A stretch of 64,000 bases of DNA from assembly GCA_963977125.1 (NCBI GenBank), contig CAXBNJ010000004.1, positions 1 through 64,000 on the forward strand. Direction: 5' to 3'. A program made the translations under genes and the position numbers. Origin of the DNA: UBA2705 sp963977125. Its GTDB lineage: Bacteria; Pseudomonadota; Alphaproteobacteria; Micavibrionales; Micavibrionaceae. This document shows, one piece after another, positions 34,299 through 43,910 of this stretch. How positions within the stretch are numbered: position 1 is the stretch's first letter; each line of letters opens with the position of its first letter. The notes under the pieces are model-generated. The model saw only the letters and a list, made by a program, of their open reading frames with translations. It was not told the origin of the DNA and did not search any database.

Positions 34299-35297
34299 AT
34301 GTTTAAACTTAAACGATTCTTCCTTACACTGCTTACCTTAAGCGCGGCATTATCGACGGGTTTTATGCCGTCTTCTTATGCTGCAAGTCAGGAAGATATG
34401 GTTGTTTGGGCGCAGGACTTACTGGCCAATATGGTTGAAAATGGTGACATTAATGAAAGCTTCCCCGCAAAAGTCGTACCGTTCTTACAATATAAAGCAC
34501 GCGTAATTGAACTGGATAAAAAGCAACCTGAAAATAAAATTAGTTTTGATACCTACAGAAAACGTATCTTATCCGAACAGCGTATAAATACAGGCCGCGC
34601 GAAATATAAGCAGCACAAAGTATTGCTTGATGAGATTGCAGCGAAATACAATGTTCAACCCAAATATATTATTGCCTTATGGGGCATTGAGACCAATTAT
34701 GGCGGGTTTACAGGCGGCATGCAGGTTCTATCTTCCTTGGCGACATTGGCTTTTGAGGGGCGCCGTACAGAGTTCTTTACAGAGGAATTTAAAAAAGCCG
34801 TAAAGATCGCTGCAAAACTGCATTTTCCAGTTACTGAAATGAAAGGCAGCTGGGCGGGGGCCATGGGCCAATGTCAATTTATGCCATCGAGCTATTTAGC
34901 ATACGCCGTTGATTATGATGGCGATGGCGATAAAGACATATGGAACACGATGCCTGATGTATTTGCCTCAATGGCCAATTACCTATCATCTGTGGGCTGG
35001 GATGGCGATTTACGCTGGGGACGGGCTGTTAAAACCCCTGCTGATTTCCCCCTCGATTTAGAAGGCCGTAAGATCAAGAAAACGATAGAGTATTGGTCCG
35101 ATATGCATGTGACTTTACCCTCAGGTGCTGCCTTGCCAAAGGCTGATAATGTCCTTGCTTCGATTATTATTCCCGATAAAGATGGGAAAGATGCATTTAT
35201 AGTCTATAATAACTATAATACGTTAATGCACTGGAACCGTTCGACCTATTTTGCCACATCTGTTGGCTTACTTGCCGATCAGATAGCTGGACATTAA
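34299..35297 (+). CDS. mltB: Lytic murein transglycosylase B
   Basis: Periplasmic enzyme of 332 residues cutting peptidoglycan glycan strands with formation of 1,6-anhydro-muramic ends. A signal peptide (residues 1-28, ending SSYAAS) precedes the SLT_2/MltB domain. The catalytic acid is Glu131 in IALWGIETNYGGFTGG; further hallmarks are KGSWAGAMGQCQFMPSSYL, the DYDGDGDKDIW loop and SMANYLSSVGWDGDLRWG. No C-terminal peptidoglycan-binding domain is present. No lipobox, so it is probably soluble. It is followed by rlpA and a D,D-carboxypeptidase, a cell-wall remodelling group. Confidence 0.93.
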   Translation: MFKLKRFFLTLLTLSAALSTGFMPSSYAASQEDMVVWAQDLLANMVENGDINESFPAKVVPFLQYKARVIELDKKQPENKISFDTYRKRILSEQRINTGRAKYKQHKVLLDEIAAKYNVQPKYIIALWGIETNYGGFTGGMQVLSSLATLAFEGRRTEFFTEEFKKAVKIAAKLHFPVTEMKGSWAGAMGQCQFMPSSYLAYAVDYDGDGDKDIWNTMPDVFASMANYLSSVGWDGDLRWGRAVKTPADFPLDLEGRKIKKTIEYWSDMHVTLPSGAALPKADNVLASIIIPDKDGKDAFIVYNNYNTLMHWNRSTYFATSVGLLADQIAGH

Positions 35298-35394
35298 GCG
35301 AGACCGCCCTATATAACTAATTAGCTAATCACACGCCCAAAGCCTCGACCAATCAATTCCCACCATCGGAACGTTCTGTTTACTGGAGTTTTAT

Positions 35395-36438
35395 ATGAGA
35401 AATTTTTTATTATTAGCGTCGGTTTTTTGCCTGTCTGCGTGCACTAATGTAGAATTAGGCTCTCATATTATTAAGCAAATAAGCCCCTCTACATATACAT
35501 CTCATACTGGAAGCTTTAAAGTTGGTAGCTCCTACAAGGTAAAAGGTAAACGGTACAAACCTGAAGAAACATATAACTTCAAGCAAACGGGCATTGCTTC
35601 ATGGTATGGCCCTAATTTTCATGGCAAGTTGACAGCCAATGGTGAGGTTTACAATCAAAATGACCTAACCGCAGCCCATAAAACATTACAGCTCCCCTCG
35701 ATTATTCGCGTCACAAATTTAGAAAATGGTAAATCTGTGATTCTACGCGTTAATGATCGCGGGCCATTTGCACATGGCCGTATCCTTGACCTGTCATCAC
35801 GCGCCGCTGATTTGCTTGATGTCAAAAAGAAGGGCACCGCACGTATAAAATTGCAGGTCTTAGCTGATGAGAGTCGTGAAGTCGCCCGCGTAGCTAAAGC
35901 AGGCCAACCCACACGCGGCATGGAAGTCGCCTATAATCGTGGTGTAAAGCCCAATTCAATAATGGCTAATTTGACGCCGGAATATACCCCAAATAAGGCT
36001 CCGCAGCGCGTCGCGCAAGTTCAAACCCCGCGCATACAGCCTAGCCCTGTGATGGATTATAATGAAACTTATGGCGGCTATAACGGCGCTTATAAAGCCC
36101 CAACACAAGTACAGCCACAACAACTCACGGCGCAAAACGCTGCTTATACACAATCAAGAGGAGCCGCCGAAAACCTCGTAAAGACATATGCTGTAACCCC
36201 TTCAAAGCTATATGTACAAACCGCATCTTTTTCTAACAAAAGCAACGCCGTTAATTTCGCCCAAAAATTACAGCGTTATGGCGGGTCTAAAATTGAAGAA
36301 ACGCTGATTAATGGCCGCAATTATTACCGTGTAAAACTCGGGCCCCTTAACGATGTTGCCCACGCTGACAGCATGCTATCCACATTAATTGCCGATGGTT
36401 ACAATGATGCGCTTATTGTAGTAGACACTCAGGGGTAA
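35395..36438 (+). CDS. rlpA: RlpA-like septal lytic transglycosylase (lipoprotein)
   Basis: A 347-residue lipoprotein: signal peptide with lipobox LSAC (Cys16), a double-psi beta-barrel at about residues 65-155 (GIASWYGPNFHGKLTANGE, VRVND-type RVNDRGPFAHGRILDLS with the catalytic Asp), a proline/glutamine-rich linker, and a C-terminal SPOR domain (YVQTASFSNKSNAVNFAQKL to DALIVV) that binds denuded glycan at the division site. Domain order is that of full RlpA. The 97-base gap after mltB may hold a promoter. Confidence 0.93.
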   Translation: MRNFLLLASVFCLSACTNVELGSHIIKQISPSTYTSHTGSFKVGSSYKVKGKRYKPEETYNFKQTGIASWYGPNFHGKLTANGEVYNQNDLTAAHKTLQLPSIIRVTNLENGKSVILRVNDRGPFAHGRILDLSSRAADLLDVKKKGTARIKLQVLADESREVARVAKAGQPTRGMEVAYNRGVKPNSIMANLTPEYTPNKAPQRVAQVQTPRIQPSPVMDYNETYGGYNGAYKAPTQVQPQQLTAQNAAYTQSRGAAENLVKTYAVTPSKLYVQTASFSNKSNAVNFAQKLQRYGGSKIEETLINGRNYYRVKLGPLNDVAHADSMLSTLIADGYNDALIVVDTQG

Positions 36439-36498
36439 AACCTTCTAAGTTAGAGTTCAATTTAATATCTAACTTCAGTGTAAGAGGCATAACCCTTC

Positions 36499-37659
36499 AT
36501 GGATTCGTATAGTTTTCTGCAAAAATCAGTCTTTATAATCTTGCTTACAGTCATGGCGCTGTGGACGACCTTCGCAAATGCGTCAGCAATTAATCACACA
36601 TCAGCCACACAGGCTTATATGATTGATTATGACACAGGCCTTGTCCTTTATAAGAAAAATGAAAACCAGAGAATGCCAACGTCATCAATGAGTAAAGCGA
36701 TGACCGCGTACATGGTGTTTGAAGCCCTCAAAGATGGGCGCCTATCCCTTAATGACAAACTTAACATTTCAGAAAAAGCCTGGCGCAAAGCGGGGTCAAA
36801 AATGTTCGTTAAAGTCGGCGAGCGCGTGAGTATTGATGATTTGCTAAATGGTATACTGGTTCAATCGGGCAATGACGCGACAATTGTTGTCGCCGAAGGG
36901 CTTGCAGGATCAGAAAATTCATTCGCTGAAGCGATGACTATGAAAGCGCATGAGCTTGGCATGATGAATACTAATTTTGTTAATGCGAGCGGTTGGCCTG
37001 ATGAAAACCATTATTCAACAGCCTCTGATTTGGCATTAATGGCGATGTCTATTGTTAGAAACTTCCCTGAATATATGCCGTATTTCTCACGCAAAGAATT
37101 CACTTATAACAATATTGAACAGAAAAACCGCAACCCGCTATTGTATCGTAACATCGGGGCTGATGGCCTAAAAACAGGCCATACAGAAGCTGGTGGTTAT
37201 GGCTTGATTGGTACAGGCTTGTCTGATGATAATCGCCGCGTAATTTTGGTGCTTAATGGCCTTGAAAGCATAAGTGACCGCGCCAATGAATCTGCTCGTT
37301 TATTACAATGGGGCTTAAATGGCTTTGACAATATCGTCTTCACAGCCGCGGGTGAGACCATTACCAAAGTGCCTGTTGTTTTTGGTAAATCAAAAAATGT
37401 TGCTCTAACAATAAATGAAGATGTCTTTATCACTGTACCTAAACTGAAAAAACCCGATGTGACGATGACAGCTAAATTTTCTGGCCCGTTAACAGCGCCG
37501 ATTGCCGCAGGGCAGGAGGTTGGCACACTTGTTGTTGATATCCCTGAGTCTGGCAGTAAAGAATATAAACTCTACACAGCTTCATCTGTTGAAGAACTTG
37601 GTCTGTTTGCTCATGCATTAGCCCGTTTTAAAATGATTATTTCCGGAGCGTCTGAATGA
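36499..37659 (+). CDS. D-alanyl-D-alanine carboxypeptidase (PBP5/6-like)
   Basis: Penicillin-binding protein of peptidase family S11, 386 residues, trimming the terminal D-Ala of peptidoglycan stem peptides. Signal peptide to about residue 29 (FANASA). Active-site motifs are Ser63-Met-Ser-Lys66 (SxxK), Ser123-Gly-Asn125 (SxN) and Lys225-Thr-Gly227 (KTG). The C-terminal PBP5-type beta domain begins near residue 275. The usual amphipathic membrane anchor is weak (LGLFAHALARFKMII). It overlaps tmk by four bases (ATGA), so the two are translationally coupled. Confidence 0.93.
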   Translation: MDSYSFLQKSVFIILLTVMALWTTFANASAINHTSATQAYMIDYDTGLVLYKKNENQRMPTSSMSKAMTAYMVFEALKDGRLSLNDKLNISEKAWRKAGSKMFVKVGERVSIDDLLNGILVQSGNDATIVVAEGLAGSENSFAEAMTMKAHELGMMNTNFVNASGWPDENHYSTASDLALMAMSIVRNFPEYMPYFSRKEFTYNNIEQKNRNPLLYRNIGADGLKTGHTEAGGYGLIGTGLSDDNRRVILVLNGLESISDRANESARLLQWGLNGFDNIVFTAAGETITKVPVVFGKSKNVALTINEDVFITVPKLKKPDVTMTAKFSGPLTAPIAAGQEVGTLVVDIPESGSKEYKLYTASSVEELGLFAHALARFKMIISGASE

Positions 37660-38324
37660 AAACCGGCTTATTTATAAGTTTTGAAGGCGGCGAGGGCGCA
37701 GGGAAAACAACGCAAATAAAGACACTAAAAGGCGCATTGGAAGATGCCGGATATGATGTCTTATTAACGCGTGAGCCTGGCGGTACACCAGAAGCTGAAA
37801 AGATACGTAATTTATTGGTACAGCGCGATGGTGGCAATTGGGATGGTTTAACTGAGTTACTCTTATTCTATGCCGCGCGCCGTAATCATGTCGAAACACT
37901 TATAAAACCGGCTTTAGCTGAAGGAAAGATTGTTATAACGGATCGTTTTGCCGATTCAACCCATGCCTATCAATGCTTTGGACATGGCGTAAGTGAAGAT
38001 GTATTTAACCAAGTTAATGACTTGGTACTCGGTGCATTCAAGCCTGATTTAACTTTCTTGCTTGATGTGCCCGTCGATATTGGCCTTAAACGCTCTAAAT
38101 CAGTTAATGACAAAGACCAAAAAGGCCAAATAAGCGCACAGCAAGTTGAAGATCGCTTTGAGCGTTTAGATACAGCTTTCCATGAGAAACTACGGGCTGG
38201 ATTCTTAAGTATAGCGCAGAATGAACCACAACGCTTTTGCGTCGTTAATGCCTTGCTTGATTTACAAGGCATTGCTGAGACAATAAAGAGCGAAACACTT
38301 AAAAAACTTAAAGAAAACAAATAA
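37656..38324 (+). CDS. tmk: Thymidylate kinase
   Basis: Phosphorylates dTMP to dTDP, 222 residues. The P-loop is FEGGEGAGKTTQ, the DRX motif region is DRFADSTHAYQ, and TREPGGTPEAEKIR is the substrate-binding loop; VEDRFERLDTAFHEKLRAGF is the family C-terminal helix. An insertion around KSVNDKDQKGQISAQQ forms the lid. Coupled to the upstream carboxypeptidase by overlap and to holB, which begins directly after the stop codon, a common tmk-holB pairing. Confidence 0.94.
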   Translation: MKTGLFISFEGGEGAGKTTQIKTLKGALEDAGYDVLLTREPGGTPEAEKIRNLLVQRDGGNWDGLTELLLFYAARRNHVETLIKPALAEGKIVITDRFADSTHAYQCFGHGVSEDVFNQVNDLVLGAFKPDLTFLLDVPVDIGLKRSKSVNDKDQKGQISAQQVEDRFERLDTAFHEKLRAGFLSIAQNEPQRFCVVNALLDLQGIAETIKSETLKKLKENK

Positions 38325-39479
38325 ATGTTTGATGACTTTGAAGCAGAAAATGAAGGCGAAGACGGCGGAGCGATAGATGCTACGCTTGCGGGTGATCCGC
38401 TGACCCTTTATCCTGCCAATGCCTCAACAGATTATTGGGGCGACGATAAGTTAGAAGAGTATCTTCTCGACCTATATAATGCTGATCGCTTACCCCATGG
38501 CATGATTTTCTCTGGCGTTCAGGGCATTGGTAAAGCGACATTTGCTTATCGCCTTGCACGGTTCTTGCTCAAAGAGAGCGAAAGCAATGATGACTTATCG
38601 GGTGGTGGCTTATTTGGTGAAGCTGAGCCGATGAAGGCTGACACAATGCGCATAAGCAACGAAGACCCTGTTTTTGCGCAGGTTGAATCTGCTGCACATT
38701 TAGACTTTAAGCTCGTCGAAACCGAATTTAAGCCCAAAAGCACAGAGCGCCGCACTATAATTGACGTTGCGCAAATCCGTAAAATATCTGACTTTTTACG
38801 CCTTAAATCATCCAATGAAAATGGCTGGCGCATTGTCTTAATTGATGATGCCGATTTAATGAACCGCAACGCGCAAAACGCCTTGTTAAAAGTATTGGAA
38901 GAACCACCAAAACGCACGCTTATCATATTGATATGCCATCGTTTAGGCGCAATGCTGCCAACCATACGCTCGCGTTGTCAAACCTTTGCTTTTGACCCAT
39001 TAAGCGACCAAAAAATAACAGAACTTATAGAACAAATAAATCCCGCACTAAGCGCTGCCGAGCTTGATTTAGTTTTATCAATGTCGAACGGATCATTAGG
39101 CCGCGCCATTGAGCTAACGGATGAGAAATCATTTGAGGTTATTTCAGACTTACAAAACGCATTATCAGCATGGCCAAAATTAGACTGGCCAAGCCTCCAC
39201 ATGCTCGCAGACCGCCTTGCCATGAATAAAGATGACGTAACCCGTCCAACATTTAAGAACTATATGTTTTGGTTATTTTCTGAATGCATCAAAACTAAAG
39301 TAAACCGTAGCTTTCTTAGCGATCAATGGCTCAAAGATATGACCGCGCAATATGATGTAAAACAATTACTTGAGCTGCAAGATAAGCTAAAACAGCATTT
39401 CTCTGATTGCGAAAGAGGCAGCCTAGATCGCTCTCATTACTATTTAGGGGCATTTTTTATGCTTCCAACGGCTAAATAA
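38325..39479 (+). CDS. holB: DNA polymerase III subunit delta'
   Basis: Clamp-loader subunit of 384 residues. The AAA+ fold is recognisable: HGMIFSGVQGIGKATFAYRLA (modified P-loop), VLIDDADLMNRNAQNALLKVLEEPPKRT (Walker B region with the clamp-loader NALLKxLEEPP hallmark) and ICHRLGAMLPTIRSRCQ (the SRC motif). An acidic 30-residue N-terminal extension precedes the domain. The C-terminal collar domain is less conserved. The start follows the tmk stop without a gap, so translation is coupled. Confidence 0.92.
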   Translation: MFDDFEAENEGEDGGAIDATLAGDPLTLYPANASTDYWGDDKLEEYLLDLYNADRLPHGMIFSGVQGIGKATFAYRLARFLLKESESNDDLSGGGLFGEAEPMKADTMRISNEDPVFAQVESAAHLDFKLVETEFKPKSTERRTIIDVAQIRKISDFLRLKSSNENGWRIVLIDDADLMNRNAQNALLKVLEEPPKRTLIILICHRLGAMLPTIRSRCQTFAFDPLSDQKITELIEQINPALSAAELDLVLSMSNGSLGRAIELTDEKSFEVISDLQNALSAWPKLDWPSLHMLADRLAMNKDDVTRPTFKNYMFWLFSECIKTKVNRSFLSDQWLKDMTAQYDVKQLLELQDKLKQHFSDCERGSLDRSHYYLGAFFMLPTAK

Positions 39480-39534
39480 AAAGCCAATAATAAACTGATA
39501 AAATACAGAACAAACAAAATCATAAGGGTAGATA

Positions 39535-41109
39535 ATGTCTGATAATAAAGGTTCTTACTATATAACCACACCAATTTATTACGTGAATGATAAGCCGCAT
39601 TTAGGGCACACATACACGACTGTGGCCTGTGACGTGCTCGCGCGCTTTAAACGCCTTGATGGCTTTGATGTGATGTTCTTGACCGGAACAGATGAACATG
39701 GCCAGAAAATCAAACAAGCGGCCGACGCCAAAGGCGTAAGCCCGCAAGAACATACAGATTTCTTTGCCAAAAACTTCCTTGATCTGGCTGATGTCATGAA
39801 TATCTCAAATGATGATTTCATCCGCACCACTGAAGAGCGCCATAAAAAGGCGGCACAAGCACTCTGGAGCAAATTACAGGATAATGGCCAGATCTATAAA
39901 GACAGCTATTCTGGTTGGTATGCCGTGCGTGATGAAGCCTATTACGCCGAAGATGAATTAACCACCAATGAAGACGGCAAGAAAATAGCGCCATCAGGCG
40001 CGGAATGTGAGTGGATGGAAGAAGAAAGCTATTTCTTCAAGCTTTCCGCATGGGAAGAGCCTCTTTTGAAATATTACGAAGACCACCCTGATTTCATCAT
40101 GCCACAAAGCCGCAAAAACGAAGTTGTTAGCTTCGTTAAAGGCGGCCTGCGTGATTTATCCATTAGCCGTACAGCTTTTGACTGGGGCGTCAAAGTCCCT
40201 AGCGATGAAAAGCATGTCATGTATGTGTGGATTGACGCACTGACTAATTATATTACGGCGCTTGGCTATCCAGACATTAATGCTGAGAAATTCAAAGAAT
40301 TCTGGCCTGCTGATGTTCATATGGTCGGCAAAGACATTATTCGTTTCCATGCTGTTTATTGGCCGGCCTTCCTGATGGCGGCTGATTTGCCCTTACCTAA
40401 ACGTATATTTGCGCATGGTTGGTGGACTATTGAAGGCGAGAAAATGTCAAAATCTGTCGGTAATGTAATTTCACCTTATGATCTAATCGAAAAATATGGC
40501 GTTGATGCGTCTCGTTACTTCATGCTGCGTGAAGTGCCGTTTGGTAATGATGGTGATTTCTCCGAAGAACAAGCGGTAACGCGCATTAATGCAGAGCTTG
40601 CCAATGGCCTTGGTAACTTGGCGCAGCGTAGCTTATCGATGATCCATAAAAACTGTGAAGGTGTATTTCCTGAGCAGGGGGCCCTTACCGCCGAAGATAG
40701 CGCACTTATCGCCTTGATCCGCGATGACTTGATGGGGCATATGCGCCGCGAGTTGGATGTTCAAAAATTCCATGAAGCCCTGCGTTACTTCAAAATGGCT
40801 GTTGATGCAGCCAATGGCTATATTGATGAACAAGCGCCTTGGGCTTTAAAGAAAAATGACCCACCACGCATGCAAGCGGTTCTTTATGTCTTGGCTGAAT
40901 GCATACGCTGCCTTGGCCTGGCCATTCAACCTTTCGTGCCAAGCGCGGCTGAAAAGCTCCTTGATCAGTTGAAAATTCCCGCTGATCAACGTAGCTTTGC
41001 CCATATAACAGCTGATTACGCCATTAAAGGCGGCGTTGAAATTGACAAGCCAGAAGGCGTTTTCCCACGCATTGAACGCAGCGAAGCAAAAGAAGGGCAG
41101 GCCGCCTAA
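39535..41109 (+). CDS. metG: Methionine-tRNA ligase
   Basis: Class I synthetase of 524 residues charging tRNA-Met. HIGH-type PHLGHTYTTVACDVLARF, the active-site segment LTGTDEHGQKI, the connective domain with WYAVRDEAYYAEDEL, and KMSKSVGNVISPYDL. The C-terminal helical anticodon domain ends at about residue 510; there is no tRNA-binding EMAP domain. The zinc-knuckle cysteines of the MetG1 type are not evident, which fits the shorter MetG2-like form common in alphaproteobacteria. Its stop overlaps the tatD start (TAATG). Confidence 0.94.
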   Translation: MSDNKGSYYITTPIYYVNDKPHLGHTYTTVACDVLARFKRLDGFDVMFLTGTDEHGQKIKQAADAKGVSPQEHTDFFAKNFLDLADVMNISNDDFIRTTEERHKKAAQALWSKLQDNGQIYKDSYSGWYAVRDEAYYAEDELTTNEDGKKIAPSGAECEWMEEESYFFKLSAWEEPLLKYYEDHPDFIMPQSRKNEVVSFVKGGLRDLSISRTAFDWGVKVPSDEKHVMYVWIDALTNYITALGYPDINAEKFKEFWPADVHMVGKDIIRFHAVYWPAFLMAADLPLPKRIFAHGWWTIEGEKMSKSVGNVISPYDLIEKYGVDASRYFMLREVPFGNDGDFSEEQAVTRINAELANGLGNLAQRSLSMIHKNCEGVFPEQGALTAEDSALIALIRDDLMGHMRRELDVQKFHEALRYFKMAVDAANGYIDEQAPWALKKNDPPRMQAVLYVLAECIRCLGLAIQPFVPSAAEKLLDQLKIPADQRSFAHITADYAIKGGVEIDKPEGVFPRIERSEAKEGQAA

Positions 41110-41906
41110 TGTGGATTGATTCTCACTGTCACTTAAATCATAAAAATATCGCCAATCTTGGTACGCCCTCGGAACTGATTGCCGCTGCCAACGAAGCCAA
41201 GGTCGATAAAATGTTGACGATTTGCTGCGAAATAAGCCGCGAATATGATGAACTAAAGAAAATAGCTGAAGAGAATAATATCTGGGCGACCGTAGGCACG
41301 CATCCACATGATGCCGCCAACGAAGCCGAAATGGCCTATACAGCCGCTGATATTGTCGAATTATCCAAACATCCGCGCATGGTGGGTATTGGTGAGACGG
41401 GTTTGGATTATTTCTATACGCATTCCCCACGTGAAGAACAGCATTTGAATTTCAGAAAGCATATTCGCGCCGCAATAGAGGCGGAGCTGCCTTTGATTAT
41501 TCACACACGCGATGCCGATGAAGATACTATTCGCTTGCTGAAAGAAGAGGGGCAAGGCGACAAACGTATGCGCGGCGTATTGCACTGCTTTAGCGGAACG
41601 CAAGCTTTGGCCGAAGCAGGTCTTGATCTAGGGTTTTCAATATCATTTAGCGGCATTGTGACGTTTAAGACAGCGGGGGAACTACGTGACGTTGCGCGCA
41701 ACACGCCCATTGATAAAATACTGGTTGAAACGGATGCACCGTTCTTAGCGCCCGTGCCACTACGTGGTAAAATCAACCAACCGGCCAATGTTGTGCATAC
41801 AGGTGAATTAATGGCGCAGCTAAAGCAAATGCCTGTGGCTGATTTTGCAAAAATAACCAGCGATAATTTCTATACACTCTTTTCAAAAGCGAAGGAAATA
41901 GCTTAA
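41109..41906 (+). CDS. tatD: TatD-family metal-dependent hydrolase
   Basis: A 265-residue TIM-barrel hydrolase of the amidohydrolase superfamily, with reported DNase activity in relatives. Metal ligands fall in DSHCHLNH, the GETGLDYFY motif, IHTRDADEDT, LHCFSG and LVETDAPFLAPVP. All three Prosite-type TatD signatures are intact. It overlaps metG by one base and precedes the MBL hydrolase, an arrangement repeated in alphaproteobacteria; the three probably form one transcript with tmk and holB. Confidence 0.93.
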   Translation: MWIDSHCHLNHKNIANLGTPSELIAAANEAKVDKMLTICCEISREYDELKKIAEENNIWATVGTHPHDAANEAEMAYTAADIVELSKHPRMVGIGETGLDYFYTHSPREEQHLNFRKHIRAAIEAELPLIIHTRDADEDTIRLLKEEGQGDKRMRGVLHCFSGTQALAEAGLDLGFSISFSGIVTFKTAGELRDVARNTPIDKILVETDAPFLAPVPLRGKINQPANVVHTGELMAQLKQMPVADFAKITSDNFYTLFSKAKEIA

Positions 41907-41954
41907 TATAAGCGAATGATAACTTAAAAAGCTTTTAAGGAAGATAACAACTCT

Positions 41955-42791
41955 ATGAACGCCCTTCACCCATTAAAGACAAGCGACAAGAATACGAAGA
42001 ATGAGGCTGAGTTTATTATACTTGGTGCAGGCGGGTCGACAGGCGTCCCTGCAATTGGGAACCTTTGGGGGGAATGCGATCCTAGCAATCCGAAGAATAT
42101 ACGCTCACGCACATCGGGCCTGATCAAATTTAAAGACAAGAATATCATTATTGATACGGGGCCAGATTTTAAGCTGCAGGCCAATCGTGAGAATATTGGT
42201 AAAATAGATGCTGTTCTTTACACCCATGACCATGGTGATCACACCAATGGTATTGATGAATTGCGCGTCTATAAAAACTTACATGGCGCGAAGATACCCG
42301 TCTTTGGTTCTGATGAGACTCTGTTATCAATCGAAGCGCGCCATAACCACATGTTTGAAAAGCGTAGTGAATTTTACCCAAGCGTCGTTGATAAGCATAT
42401 GCTTTATGCACGTGATATGGGCAAGCCGTTTGAGGTGGTCACAGGGCTTAATGTTATTCCGTTTGAAATGCAGCATGGACACATCATGTCAACCGGCTAC
42501 CGTATTGGTGACTTAGCTTATTGCGCAGATATGTCATCGATACCAGAACATTCTTTGAAATACTTAGAAGGCATTGAAACATTAGTAGTCGACGCCTCTA
42601 GTTTTCCGTTTGAAACGGGTAAAGTCCATGCAAACTATGAATATGTTCAATATTTACAAAGACTAATTAAACCTAAGCATACTTACCTGACTGTACTTTC
42701 CGTTTTATTAGATTATGATGATTTAAATAGAAAAACCCCTAATGATACTGTGCCTGCCTATGATGGGCTCTCAATAAAGATAAAATTTTAG
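41955..42791 (+). CDS. MBL-fold metallohydrolase (PhnP-like), atypical C-terminus
   Basis: A 278-residue metallo-beta-lactamase-fold protein. GAGGSTGVPAIGN, SGLIKF and the metal motif THDHGDHTNG (His91, His93, Asp95, His96) are intact, as are QHGHIMSTGYRIGDLAYCADMS. The final block, normally a Thr followed by a metal-binding His before an LDY pair, reads YLTVLSVLLDYDDLN with no His at all. The family end PAYDGL is kept. Loss of this ligand would alter the metal site, or a nearby His may replace it. Family members act as phosphodiesterases; the substrate here is unknown. Confidence 0.85.
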   Translation: MNALHPLKTSDKNTKNEAEFIILGAGGSTGVPAIGNLWGECDPSNPKNIRSRTSGLIKFKDKNIIIDTGPDFKLQANRENIGKIDAVLYTHDHGDHTNGIDELRVYKNLHGAKIPVFGSDETLLSIEARHNHMFEKRSEFYPSVVDKHMLYARDMGKPFEVVTGLNVIPFEMQHGHIMSTGYRIGDLAYCADMSSIPEHSLKYLEGIETLVVDASSFPFETGKVHANYEYVQYLQRLIKPKHTYLTVLSVLLDYDDLNRKTPNDTVPAYDGLSIKIKF

Positions 42792-42864
42792 ATAATATTA
42801 ATGCTTAATAAATCTTATCTAACATATACTAGAGGTTGGTATATGGGGATTAGGGTTCTTAAAA

Positions 42865-43851
42865 ATGGAATATAGTAAAATATCTTCAAGCGAAGTGAGC
42901 ATTGCTAAAATGCAACGCGAAGCCTATGCGGAACTACGAAAAGTCGCCCGTGAGCAGGGAGAAAAATTCGAATCCAGCCTTTACTGGACAAGCCAGAATG
43001 GTAAAGAATACCTTGTCCGTAAAAAAGGCCATGAGCGCAAAGTCCTTGGCACGCGCGTGCCACTTATGGAAGATTTTTATAAAAAATACAATGATGAGAA
43101 AACAGAAGTCCTACAGAAAATTGCCGCTCTAAAAGAGAAAATATCCCTAGGGCGCGACCAGATTAACCGCAGTACCATGAATCTCGTCCCTTTAGACTCG
43201 GCGAGAGTGTTACGGAAACTCGAGGGCGACGGGACACTAGGCTCAGTTTTCATAGTTAGTGGGTTACAGTGTATTTATGCCTATGAATCTCAAGCGAATG
43301 TCCGCTTTAAACAAAACCTAAAAGACAAGGACGTTTATAATATAACAAAAGCAACTGAGAAGAACCTTGTTTTACTGGGGTCAGCCGGTGATGAGGACAA
43401 GCTATTCGATGCAATCAAGCAGATTGATCCTAGCTATAAGATCATGGGCGGCAAAGGGCGCTATCGTGCGACAAACTCAAATGGCTTTAGTGTAGATCTG
43501 GTCTGTTCAGCCAGTGACTGTAAACAAAACTGGATGATGTCAGTACCCCGTGTTGAATCAGTAGCTTTTTGTGAATCTGGCTTGCCCGTACCATTTGTAA
43601 GCTTGGCGCCGCATGTTTACGCTTTATACAAATTTTGGCAGTCTAAAAATCACAAAGACAAACAACAAGATATAAAAGCTGAGATTGACAGCAAACAGGC
43701 TTATGCGATCACCGATATGGTTAAGCATGAATTAGGCCGTTGTATTACGCAAGAAGATTTCTCCGCTATGCCCGAATGCGTATCAGCATATAAAGATCAA
43801 CTTGCCGAAGAGACAGAAAAAGCATATAGCCTTGAAACTTTTGACCTTTAA
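42865..43851 (+). CDS. GSU2403-like nucleotidyltransferase-fold protein
   Basis: A 328-residue protein whose block order matches GSU2403-family nucleotidyltransferase-fold proteins: a basic N-terminal segment with SLYWTSQNGKEYLVRKK and KVLGTRVP, a helical linker, SARVLRKLEGDGTLGSVFIVSGLQCIYAYE, a sheet with GFSVDLVCSA, and a C-terminal PHVYALYKFWQSKNH plus helices. The catalytic DxD region is poorly conserved (KDKDVYNITKATEKN), so activity is uncertain. A GG near the fold core appears as VSGLQ. No toxin or antitoxin partner is adjacent. Followed by tandem repeats. Confidence 0.6.
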   Translation: MEYSKISSSEVSIAKMQREAYAELRKVAREQGEKFESSLYWTSQNGKEYLVRKKGHERKVLGTRVPLMEDFYKKYNDEKTEVLQKIAALKEKISLGRDQINRSTMNLVPLDSARVLRKLEGDGTLGSVFIVSGLQCIYAYESQANVRFKQNLKDKDVYNITKATEKNLVLLGSAGDEDKLFDAIKQIDPSYKIMGGKGRYRATNSNGFSVDLVCSASDCKQNWMMSVPRVESVAFCESGLPVPFVSLAPHVYALYKFWQSKNHKDKQQDIKAEIDSKQAYAITDMVKHELGRCITQEDFSAMPECVSAYKDQLAEETEKAYSLETFDL

Positions 43852-43877
43852 ACCTAGTAAACCTAGTAAACCTAGTA
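43851..43877. repeat. Three copies of a 9-bp repeat (AACCTAGTA)
   Basis: Perfect tandem copies at 43851-43859, 43860-43868 and 43869-43877, starting on the last base of the preceding stop codon. Confidence 0.9.
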
Positions 43878-43910
43878 CTAACTAGTTCATAAGAAGGCTC
43901 TTTAAACAAC

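Noticed and set aside
41955..42791. Frameshift as the cause of the missing His
   Set aside because: The frame continues unbroken with the family motif PAYDGL after the altered block, so the change is substitution.
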